Assembly: GCA_910577815.1 (NCBI GenBank)
Contig: CAJTNO010000004.1
Coordinates: 1 to 64,000 of the forward strand
DNA: 64,000 nt
From: an uncultured Christensenella sp.
GTDB lineage: Bacteria > Bacillota > Clostridia > Christensenellales > CAG-917
Reading direction: 5' to 3'
Positions within the stretch are counted from its first letter, which is position 1; every line of letters starts with the position of its first letter. The translations under genes were made by a program, and so were the position numbers. The notes under the pieces were generated by a model. The model did not search any database and had not been told where the DNA came from. It saw only the letters and a program-made list of their open reading frames with translations. Positions 51,029 through 57,916 of this stretch are shown one piece after another.

Positions 51029-51057
51029 ATTATAACACAAAGACAATAAAAAGGCAA
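51029..51057 (-). promoter_or_regulatory. Promoter of the radical SAM operon
   Basis: On the minus strand TTGCCT (51052-51057), a 17-bp spacer and a perfect TATAAT (51029-51034) preceded by TGT (extended -10) predict a start near 51022, 24 bases before the ATG. It lies in the short gap after the recombinase gene, so the operon is independent of it. Confidence 0.65.
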
Positions 51058-51088
51058 ACAAACGACACTCATATAATTATATAATGCA

Positions 51089-51114
51089 TAAGTCCGAGCA
51101 AAATCACTCGGACT
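51089..51114. terminator. Hairpin overlapping the end of the first serine recombinase gene
   Basis: AAGTCCGAG and CTCGGACTT form a nine-base stem that includes the TGA stop at 51104. The T-run is on the plus-strand side only (CTTTTCG), so termination of the recombinase transcript is uncertain. Confidence 0.45.
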
Positions 51115-52738
51115 TTTCGTTTATATTTTCTTCTATCGCCATACCGCCTTTCAGTACGACGATTATTCTATTGTCCGACATAACTCGGATATACTCTACA
51201 AGTCTGCGGACGGTTACTTCATCGTATTCGTTAAAGCGCATTGTTTCGTCGGAAAGTATGCTCTTTATTCGTTCTATCTCGGCGTTGACTTTTTCGTTAG
51301 CTTCCAAACGTGATTTCGTCAGTTCCAACTCTTGCCGTAGCGCCGACATCTGCCGACAAAGCTCGCTTATCATTTCTCGGAATCGCTTCGGATCGCCGTT
51401 GCTTTCGTGGCTTAATTGCACCGTCCGATCCATTTCTTCGTCAAGGTCTTTTATCTGCTTTTCCAATGACGAAAGATACAATACATCATCGTCGCCCGTT
51501 ACTCCGTATGATAGGTTAGATATTATCAAGTCCAATACTTCTTGCCTATGCTCAACAGCTTTATTCAAAGCGCGACAAATAGCGTTTTGTAACTTTGTTT
51601 CTTCCACGCTAACGGAATGAAAGCAATACTGTGTTCCGTGTTCTACTCTGCTTAAACACCGCCACACTTTACGGCTTTTGCCTTTTTTCGTCCACGTCAT
51701 TCTGCGGTACGGACTACCGCACTCGCCGCAAACAAGCAATTCTGTCAAAGCGAACTTGCCACTGTATTTCCCTTGCTCTGTTATCGACTTATCCGCCGTT
51801 TTGCGTTTACTGCCACGCCGTGCGACTTCCCTTTGCACCAGTTTGAAAGTATCTTTGTCTATAATTGCCGGATGGTTATTTGTTATAAGGTACTTCGCCA
51901 TCTCTCCGCGATTCTTCTTGACCTTTTTGGATATGGGGTTTTCGGTAAAAGTCTTTTGTAACAGCATATCGCCGCAATACCGCTCGTTCGTCAAGATATT
52001 ATGAATTATCTGCAAACTCCACTCGGTCTTGCCTTGCGCCGTCAAAATACTATTGCGTTCTAAATACTTTTTGATTTGGTCAAGGCTGTTCCCGTCAAGA
52101 TACATTCTGTAAATGGTTTGTATATGCTCGGCTTCTTCGGGTACGATTTCGGGTTGCCCGTCTGTGCCTTTTCTATAACCTAATATGTTATACCGAAAAG
52201 CAAACGTACCCGTACTCATTCTTTGCCGGATTCCCCACCGCACATTCGCGCTTATATTCTCGCTTTCGGCTTGCGCCATAACGCTGTAAAATCCGATAAG
52301 CATTTCATTGTCTACCTTTAACGAATCAAGGTTTTGTTCTTCAAAGAATACTCCTATCCCCGCCGCTTTCAGCTTACGGACATACCGCAAACTGTCAACG
52401 GTATTTCGCGCGAAACGCGCAACCGATTTTGTAAGTATCAAATCAATCTTACCCTTATCGCAATCGCGCATCATTCGCAGAAAGTTCGGTCGCTTTTTCG
52501 CCAAAGTACCTGTTATACCTTCGTCGGCGTAAATATCCACAAACCGCCATCGCGGGTTTTTGGCTATCGCTTCCGAGTAATGAGCGACTTGCGCTTTATA
52601 ACTCTCAATCTGATCGTCACTGTCGGTAGACACACGGCAATAGGCGGCGACGCGCAATAAAGCGTTTTCGTTGTTATGCTTTATAAGCAACGGGTTAGCG
52701 TCTATCTTCGTTACTATTTTTCTAACTTGCGCTTCCAC
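51104..52738 (-). CDS. Large serine recombinase 1 (complete)
   Basis: A site-specific recombinase of 544 residues. The resolvase-type catalytic domain (30-180) has the nucleophile in AAYCRVSTDSDDQ near residue 37 and the arginine motif KSVARFARNTVDSLRYVR near 104. The recombinase domain follows (RYNILGYRKGTDGQPEIVPEEA to about 290), then a zinc ribbon (LLVCGECGSPYRRM and CLSRVEHGTQYC, near 325-365) and a coiled coil. This is the TnpX/TndX class that excises and integrates clostridial conjugative elements. Its start overlaps the previous gene by 17 bases. It is the last of three in tandem, at the left end of the mobile element. Confidence 0.93.
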   Translation of the reverse strand: MEAQVRKIVTKIDANPLLIKHNNENALLRVAAYCRVSTDSDDQIESYKAQVAHYSEAIAKNPRWRFVDIYADEGITGTLAKKRPNFLRMMRDCDKGKIDLILTKSVARFARNTVDSLRYVRKLKAAGIGVFFEEQNLDSLKVDNEMLIGFYSVMAQAESENISANVRWGIRQRMSTGTFAFRYNILGYRKGTDGQPEIVPEEAEHIQTIYRMYLDGNSLDQIKKYLERNSILTAQGKTEWSLQIIHNILTNERYCGDMLLQKTFTENPISKKVKKNRGEMAKYLITNNHPAIIDKDTFKLVQREVARRGSKRKTADKSITEQGKYSGKFALTELLVCGECGSPYRRMTWTKKGKSRKVWRCLSRVEHGTQYCFHSVSVEETKLQNAICRALNKAVEHRQEVLDLIISNLSYGVTGDDDVLYLSSLEKQIKDLDEEMDRTVQLSHESNGDPKRFREMISELCRQMSALRQELELTKSRLEANEKVNAEIERIKSILSDETMRFNEYDEVTVRRLVEYIRVMSDNRIIVVLKGGMAIEENINEKSE

Positions 52739-53597
52739 TCAAACCTCCTATTTCCGTTTCGCTTATTTCGATACCGCCTAAAAATCTTATCGTCAGCATT
52801 CCGTCTTTGTGAACGTTTATTCGTTCGATAATCTTACGCAAAAACTCTTTGCTCGCATATTCCTGCTCTTTGGATAATTGCTCGGCGATAAAGGCGGCTA
52901 TCGTATCGTTGGCATTGTAAGTACAAGCCGAAAATTTCAACGACGCACACTCCATAATAAGTTTTTTAACTGCCTTAAAGCTCGGCGTGCGTGCGTTCAT
53001 AAATCTGCCTATTTCATTAGTATACCGCATAATCTCCTGCGTTTTCGTATAGGTCGGCTCGCTCGATTCCTTATACAATAGTTGCGGGTTTTCGCAAACC
53101 GCACTCAACACTTTTTTAATACCGCAAAAAATATAATTGTCGTCTATGTATTTTCCACATTTGCAACTATCACTGCAATACCATTTCTCTCGCGTTCCCC
53201 AAGCAACTCTGCGATGAAACAATTTACCACAATCGCCGCAATAAACTGTACTTTTGAGATATTCTATAATTTCGGGCAGTTTATTCTTCTTATGCCCTTT
53301 ATCGTTTTTCTTGCGGTTGGCTTGCTCAAATGAATCTTTATCTACAATGGTTGGGTATCCATTTTCGCCTATATACTTACCGTTTTGAATGATACGAACA
53401 ACGTTGTTCTTATTCCATACGCTCTTATTTTCAAAAAAGACAACACCGCGTTCGGTTAAGTCTGCGGCTATCTCTTTTAGAATTCTACCGCTCAAATATG
53501 CGGCGAAAATTTGCTTTACTATCTCCGCTTCCGTCGGAACAACAACAATTTTTCCGTTCACTGCTTCGTAACCGAAACTTATCATTCTATTAGCCAT
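52722..53597 (-). CDS. Serine recombinase 2 lacking the catalytic domain
   Basis: The protein of 291 residues begins MANRMISFGYEAVNGKIVVV and goes straight into the recombinase DNA-binding domain (PTEAEIVKQIFAAYLSG, near 21-37). It continues with a zinc ribbon (YCGDCGKLFHRRV, then YCSDSCKCG) and a C-terminal coiled coil. The whole resolvase domain with the catalytic serine is missing. GGGGG before the ATG and a tight fit between neighbours show that this is its natural start and not a truncation in the middle of a gene. It may act as a DNA-binding partner or directionality factor for recombinases 1 and 3. Confidence 0.85.
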   Translation of the reverse strand: MANRMISFGYEAVNGKIVVVPTEAEIVKQIFAAYLSGRILKEIAADLTERGVVFFENKSVWNKNNVVRIIQNGKYIGENGYPTIVDKDSFEQANRKKNDKGHKKNKLPEIIEYLKSTVYCGDCGKLFHRRVAWGTREKWYCSDSCKCGKYIDDNYIFCGIKKVLSAVCENPQLLYKESSEPTYTKTQEIMRYTNEIGRFMNARTPSFKAVKKLIMECASLKFSACTYNANDTIAAFIAEQLSKEQEYASKEFLRKIIERINVHKDGMLTIRFLGGIEISETEIGGLSGSAS

Positions 53598-53599
53598 AA

Positions 53600-55150
53600 C
53601 TACCCCCGTACGTTTATCTTTAATTCAAGACTGCATTTCAGCAAGAAAGTCAAAACGCCGTCCGCTTCCGCAAATACCGTATCTATGATTTGCGAGAAAA
53701 TCCCCTCATCCATTTCGGTTATGCTCTCCGCGCTTTCCGCAAGAACACGTTTGAGTTCGCGCATTTTTTCGATACACAATTCGTCCTCATCCTCATTGAT
53801 GAGTTTAAGTCTGCGGCTACGCAACTCGGTTATGCGGTTTTTATATTTATCCGTTTTTTCAAGATGCGTTATTTCGTCTATAACCCCGCTTGCGAACAAT
53901 TCCGCATATACGCTGTTTTGTTCGGCAAGCGACGCTATCTCCGCATCGATTTCCGCTATCTTATTATTTCCCGAATTTACTTTGACTTTTAACGAATTAA
54001 GCAAGGCTATCGTTTCGTCAACAACCGTTTTCACATTTTGCTTCAACGTATTATACATTTGCACAAACGCCGACTTTATCTCCATATCTGTATAAATAAG
54101 CGACGTGCAATTATGCGCGTCTACCGTCCCTTTGTTCGCGCATATCCATACCAACTCTCCCGATTGCAAGTACCGTTTCTTATACGCTCTGTTACAACAA
54201 CGACACTTTAATTTTCCCTGCAAAAATAATTTTTCCGTATTCTTTTTCGGATGATTTTTGTCGCGTTCGGCTTTTATTCTCTTTACGGCTTCAAACATTT
54301 CCCGCGATATTATAGGCTCGTGCGTATTCTGCGCATAATACATCGGTAATTCGCCTTTATTCGGATGAGAGCGAAGCGGTAAGATTTGCGGCGTGTAGAA
54401 TTTTTGCATTAGCATATCTCCGACATACCGTTCATTGGTAAGCATATATTTTATGCCGCTCATCGTCCAACGCATATTGCCTTGTTCTGTATGTCGCATT
54501 TCTTTAACAATATTATTTGCTCCCATACCCGAAAGATACAGCTCGAAAACTTTTCGTATTCGCGCCGCTTCTTCCTCTACTATTTTCAATTCGCCGTTTT
54601 CAAGCCTATAACCATACGGAACATTGGGTGGAACGAAAGTGCCGCTTTCCATTCTCATACGATTGGATACCGCCATACGCCGCGATGCCGACATTGCTTC
54701 GTTTTGTGCAAACGCACTTTTAATATATACAATCATTTCGGAATTCATAAGCGCGGTATCTATATGGTCGTTTTCAAAATACACGCTCGTACCGTAAGAT
54801 TTCAACGCCCTTATAGACTCCAAACATTCGAGAGAATTGCGGGCAAATCTCGTTACGCTCTTTACAAGTATGCGGTCGATTTTACGGTTTTTCGCGTCTT
54901 TCATCATACGCTTAAACTCGTCGCGCTTAATTATTTCCGTACCCGTAATTCCCTCGTCGGCGTATATATCCACAAGCGTCATTCTATCGTCGCAACGTAT
55001 ATAATCCGAATAGTACCGAACTTGCGCAAAAAACGAATTGGCTTGATCTGCCGAATCCGAACTCACACGGCAATATGCCGCCACGCGAATCAAGTTCTCT
55101 ATTCGTTTCGTGGGGTTAATTATTCTTATTTGTCTTGCCGTATTTTCCAT
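53600..55150 (-). CDS. Large serine recombinase 3 (complete)
   Basis: From ATG 55150, preceded by AGGAGG, the product has 516 residues. The catalytic domain carries VAAYCRVSSDSADQANSF near residue 25 and VKSVTRFARNSLECLESI near 92. The recombinase domain (PNVPYGYRLENGELKIVEEEAA) and a zinc ribbon (LKCRCCNRAYKKRYL) follow, with a C-terminal coiled coil. The frame runs 11 codons upstream into the previous gene but the ribosome site supports the ATG. It is the first of the three recombinases to be translated and lies 8 bp after the SHOCT-like gene. It probably pairs with recombinase 1 for integration or excision. Confidence 0.92.
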   Translation of the reverse strand: MENTARQIRIINPTKRIENLIRVAAYCRVSSDSADQANSFFAQVRYYSDYIRCDDRMTLVDIYADEGITGTEIIKRDEFKRMMKDAKNRKIDRILVKSVTRFARNSLECLESIRALKSYGTSVYFENDHIDTALMNSEMIVYIKSAFAQNEAMSASRRMAVSNRMRMESGTFVPPNVPYGYRLENGELKIVEEEAARIRKVFELYLSGMGANNIVKEMRHTEQGNMRWTMSGIKYMLTNERYVGDMLMQKFYTPQILPLRSHPNKGELPMYYAQNTHEPIISREMFEAVKRIKAERDKNHPKKNTEKLFLQGKLKCRCCNRAYKKRYLQSGELVWICANKGTVDAHNCTSLIYTDMEIKSAFVQMYNTLKQNVKTVVDETIALLNSLKVKVNSGNNKIAEIDAEIASLAEQNSVYAELFASGVIDEITHLEKTDKYKNRITELRSRRLKLINEDEDELCIEKMRELKRVLAESAESITEMDEGIFSQIIDTVFAEADGVLTFLLKCSLELKINVRG

Positions 55151-55158
55151 ACTGCCTC

Positions 55159-55380
55159 CTATTTTATCGGTATCGGGACACATCCCGTTTTTTCGGCGTT
55201 CTTTTGATTGATTCGTTCCAATATCTCTGCCGTTACTTTTCCGTCCGTATATAATTTTCTCAATACGGACAATGCCATAAGATAAATGATTTCGTTATGC
55301 TGTTTCTCCTCTACGCTTACCGTAAAATACTCCTTGTATTGACGGATAGAACGTAGGCGGCATAGACACTTACGCTCCAT
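55159..55380 (-). CDS. SHOCT-like small protein
   Basis: A 73-residue protein. Its C-terminal half, LMALSVLRKLYTDGKVTAEILERINQK, has the short helix-turn-helix form of SHOCT domains (LxKLYDxGLIT-x-EEF). The N-terminal part is basic. Similar small genes accompany serine recombinases in clostridial elements. GAGAG lies just before the ATG at close distance, and two hairpins lie in the 74-base leader (55399-55444), so its translation may be controlled. It could modulate the recombinases; that is inference. Confidence 0.65.
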   Translation of the reverse strand: MERKCLCRLRSIRQYKEYFTVSVEEKQHNEIIYLMALSVLRKLYTDGKVTAEILERINQKNAEKTGCVPIPIK

Positions 55381-55398
55381 CTCTCAATGGTGTACTCC

Positions 55399-55444
55399 GT
55401 GACTATGCCGTTTGGCATCACGATATTTTAGCGGCTTTCCGCTA
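55399..55444 (-). promoter_or_regulatory. Two hairpins in the leader of the SHOCT-like gene
   Basis: TAGCGG/CCGCTA (55429-55444) is a perfect six-base stem. GTGA-TGCC/GGCATCAC (55399-55421) forms a stem with a three-base bulge. Both lie between the RHH-like gene and the recombinase part of the unit. They could be RNA structures that set expression of the recombinases, or operators. Confidence 0.4.
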
Positions 55445-55454
55445 TTCCGAATGA

Positions 55455-55679
55455 CTATTTATCGTTTGGCTCGTATTGTTTTCTCAATACTTCAAAGCCT
55501 GCCGTTATTATAGCGACTTTGGTTATACTGTGCTTTTCCAAGAACTCGTCTATTTCGTCCGCGAACTTACGGTCTATGCTCGTTCCCCAAACTTTGCACT
55601 TTGCTTTGCGCTCGTCCTTATGTTTTTCCTCATAAGTGCGTTTTCTTTCCCGTTCGGGGGTACTTTCTTTACGTTCCAT
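55455..55679 (-). CDS. Small ribbon-helix-helix-like protein
   Basis: The 74-residue protein has a very charged N-terminus (ERKESTPERERKRTYEEKHK), then VWGTSIDRKFADEIDEFLEKHSITKVAIITAGFEVL, in which a beta strand followed by two helices resembles the ribbon-helix-helix fold of CopG/MetJ-type repressors and relaxosome proteins. It lies in the unit headed by the consensus promoter at 56096 and could bind the palindrome there; that is inference. It is 11 bp after TnpV. Confidence 0.6.
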   Translation of the reverse strand: MERKESTPERERKRTYEEKHKDERKAKCKVWGTSIDRKFADEIDEFLEKHSITKVAIITAGFEVLRKQYEPNDK

Positions 55680-55690
55680 ACCTTTTCTCC

Positions 55691-56044
55691 TTACACATAA
55701 ATAAGCTCATTCAAGATTTCTTCTTCGATTCGGTGTTTTATTTCCGTTTCGATTTGCAAATCTTTCAAAAACTTGCCCGTCTTTTTGTACTGCTCCGATG
55801 CCGACAGTTTTGCGTACATCGTTTCATATAAACGTTCTGCCTGTCTGTCTATACCGTGCAAGTATTCGGGAAGATTGGCAATCGTCCAATCAATGCCCTT
55901 TTCTTCAAGGTACTGCTTTCTAAGCGTTCCCCACTTACCATACACTTGCGGTTTCTTATCCACCATCATTTGGTACGCTTTGATTTCCGCAACGGTCATA
56001 CCTTCGTCGCTCTGTGCCTTTCTCAAAATATCTGCCTTATTCAT
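55691..56044 (-). CDS. TnpV-like transposon protein
   Basis: The 117-residue sequence resembles TnpV of the Tn4451 family and related clostridial elements: VYGKWGTLRKQYLEEKG near residue 34, NLPEYLHGIDRQAERLYETM near 58-77 and HRIEEEILNELIYV at the end are the conserved parts. The function of TnpV is unknown. AGGAGG is five bases before the ATG, behind a perfect promoter, so this is the first gene of the TnpV-RHH-SHOCT-recombinase unit. Confidence 0.85.
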   Translation of the reverse strand: MNKADILRKAQSDEGMTVAEIKAYQMMVDKKPQVYGKWGTLRKQYLEEKGIDWTIANLPEYLHGIDRQAERLYETMYAKLSASEQYKKTGKFLKDLQIETEIKHRIEEEILNELIYV

Positions 56045-56070
56045 AACAACCTCCTACGTTTTATATTCTT

Positions 56071-56086
56071 GTCGTATTGATACGAC
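56071..56086. promoter_or_regulatory. Operator palindrome GTCGTAT-TG-ATACGAC
   Basis: A perfect 16-bp palindrome lies about +4 to +19 relative to the predicted start of the promoter at 56096-56124, a classic repressor position. The RHH-like protein encoded just downstream is the obvious candidate to bind it. Confidence 0.65.
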
Positions 56087-56095
56087 GGCATGTTT

Positions 56096-56124
56096 ATTAT
56101 AGACTTGTTAGTTTCTTTTGTCAA
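56096..56124 (-). promoter_or_regulatory. Perfect sigma-A promoter of the recombination unit
   Basis: On the minus strand TTGACA (56119-56124), a 17-bp spacer and TATAAT (56096-56101) match the consensus at all 12 positions. The predicted start is near 56089. Such strength normally demands repression, consistent with the palindrome just downstream. Confidence 0.85.
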
Positions 56125-56217
56125 TAGGTTTTGCGTAAGTTTTTAGCCGACAACCAAGAATTTTTTTATCGGGATAGGATGCGCCCGTTGTAGAGCGCAA
56201 CCGCACCGGTAATTCCT

Positions 56218-57903
56218 TTACGTTACAAGAGCCGCTATTCCTCTGATAAGGAACGGACACGCAACAACGATTACCGCGATAACCACCAAGCCGATTACAT
56301 AATTTATAAGCATTTTCTTTGCTTTCTCTTTCTCCTCGTTCTTTTGGGCAATGGCAATCATTACGCCGATGATAATACTCCAAACTCCTGCCGAAGCCAA
56401 AAGCACCCACCACATATACGGCTCATATTGCTCAAACAAATATTCAATGTAGTTTGTAACTTCCTCATACTGATCGCCAAGCTCTTGCTTGTAGCTATCT
56501 CCACATATCGTGCAAGTATAAGTTCTCGTTATTTTTCCGTTAGATGAACTCGATTCTGTGATATTGTAGTTATGCCCGTTTGCAATTATCTTCGTTTCAA
56601 ATATGTCACCGCAAATTTCACAAGTGCTACACCGTAAACCATCTACCGTACACGTTGGTGCTTTTAATACCTCAGTAATATAATTGTGTCCTGTTGGATA
56701 ATCTCCTGCTTTTTCAATTTTTGAGTTACAAACACTGCAAGTTAAAATCATATATCCATTCGCAGTACAAGTAGAAGGTATCGTTGTAACCGTATATTTA
56801 TGACCTATTGCAGTTAATGTTTCTTCGTATGATTGATTGCATTGGACACATACATAAACACATCTGCCATCTATCGTGCAAGTTGGCGATGTGGACTCAC
56901 GTAGTTTGTAGCAGTGGTCTATACTAAAACTGTATATTTTCTCTTTCCCACTACCATTACACAATCGCAATATATGATCACCCTCAGACTTTATCCACAT
57001 AGATTTCTCATAAGGTTTACCGTCAAGCGTAGCCACTAAGTCATCGCCTTCCCACAAAAAATAAACAGAGTTATCATACTCCGATTGAATCATCTCGCAA
57101 TCTATATTTGTATCTATAAGATTTATCCAACGTGTTGCAGTGCGATTTCCTACGGAATCAACCGCATAGAAATAGTACTTTCCTTCTATTGAATTTTGAG
57201 AAATACTTAACGACTCAGATTGCGCACATTCAAAAGTTACCATATTTGGCTTTTTATAATACAATTTTGGCTTATTAATATCTTTAACTATAACTATAAA
57301 ACCCGTATTTGTATCTTCTTCAAATGTATTTAATGAGCTTTCCATTATAGGCGGTGTAGTGTCAACACAGATTTTTATGGTACATTCTATATCTGCTGAG
57401 ATAATTTCTCTTTGCTCCCCTACGTTTTCTGTCCAAGTCGAAAATCCTTTATAAATTATGCTATATTCCCCATCATCTAATGTGACATTACAAAAATTTA
57501 TAGGACAAGAATAAATCGTTTCTCCAAAACTATTCTTAACTTCAAAACCAACAACATTAAAATTGGATTTTGCTCGAACTTGCAATGATTTTATCCCTAC
57601 ATTATTTACCCATATCTCATTATCCGAATTGGTTACGATATCAGTATTCAGCTGAAAAGCAATTTCGCACTTTTTTCCGCCATCGCTACTCCTAATTTCT
57701 TGAGATTTGTTAACATTATTTTCGGACAAATCATTATCTGCATTATCTAAATGATACGTGTAGCTAAAAATAGCAGTCTGAGTTGTTGTGGTCGCCGCAC
57801 TCGCCGTTGTCGGTTCGTCTGTAATTACGGCAAGTAAGACAAGTAATGCCATAAACAAGACAAATACTGCGCCCGTTAAAAAACCTTTCGTTTTAACTCT
57901 CAC
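56218..57903 (-). CDS. CxxC-repeat surface protein fused to a VirB2-like pilin domain
   Basis: The GTG at 57903 has AGGAGG six bases upstream and is chosen over an earlier ATG inside virB4. The first 40 residues are a signal peptide. A beta-rich region of about 290 residues follows, then three to four modules of the form CT-x2-G...C-x2-C (CTIDGRCVYVCVQCN, CTANGYMILTCSVCN). The last 75 residues, WWVLLASAGVWSIIIGVMIA then IAQKNEEKEKAKKM and a second helix, closely follow the pilin encoded at 61812 (IAIAHRNEEKINARDM and second helix). I read this as a pilin with a large external adhesin part. It ends the conjugation operon. Confidence 0.8.
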   Translation of the reverse strand: MRVKTKGFLTGAVFVLFMALLVLLAVITDEPTTASAATTTTQTAIFSYTYHLDNADNDLSENNVNKSQEIRSSDGGKKCEIAFQLNTDIVTNSDNEIWVNNVGIKSLQVRAKSNFNVVGFEVKNSFGETIYSCPINFCNVTLDDGEYSIIYKGFSTWTENVGEQREIISADIECTIKICVDTTPPIMESSLNTFEEDTNTGFIVIVKDINKPKLYYKKPNMVTFECAQSESLSISQNSIEGKYYFYAVDSVGNRTATRWINLIDTNIDCEMIQSEYDNSVYFLWEGDDLVATLDGKPYEKSMWIKSEGDHILRLCNGSGKEKIYSFSIDHCYKLRESTSPTCTIDGRCVYVCVQCNQSYEETLTAIGHKYTVTTIPSTCTANGYMILTCSVCNSKIEKAGDYPTGHNYITEVLKAPTCTVDGLRCSTCEICGDIFETKIIANGHNYNITESSSSNGKITRTYTCTICGDSYKQELGDQYEEVTNYIEYLFEQYEPYMWWVLLASAGVWSIIIGVMIAIAQKNEEKEKAKKMLINYVIGLVVIAVIVVACPFLIRGIAALVT

Positions 57904-57916
57904 TTTGTTCCTCCTC

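Noticed and set aside
50999..51103. Attachment site of the mobile element
   Set aside because: Large serine recombinases leave only 2-3 bp core duplications; without the other end or an empty site the junction cannot be placed.
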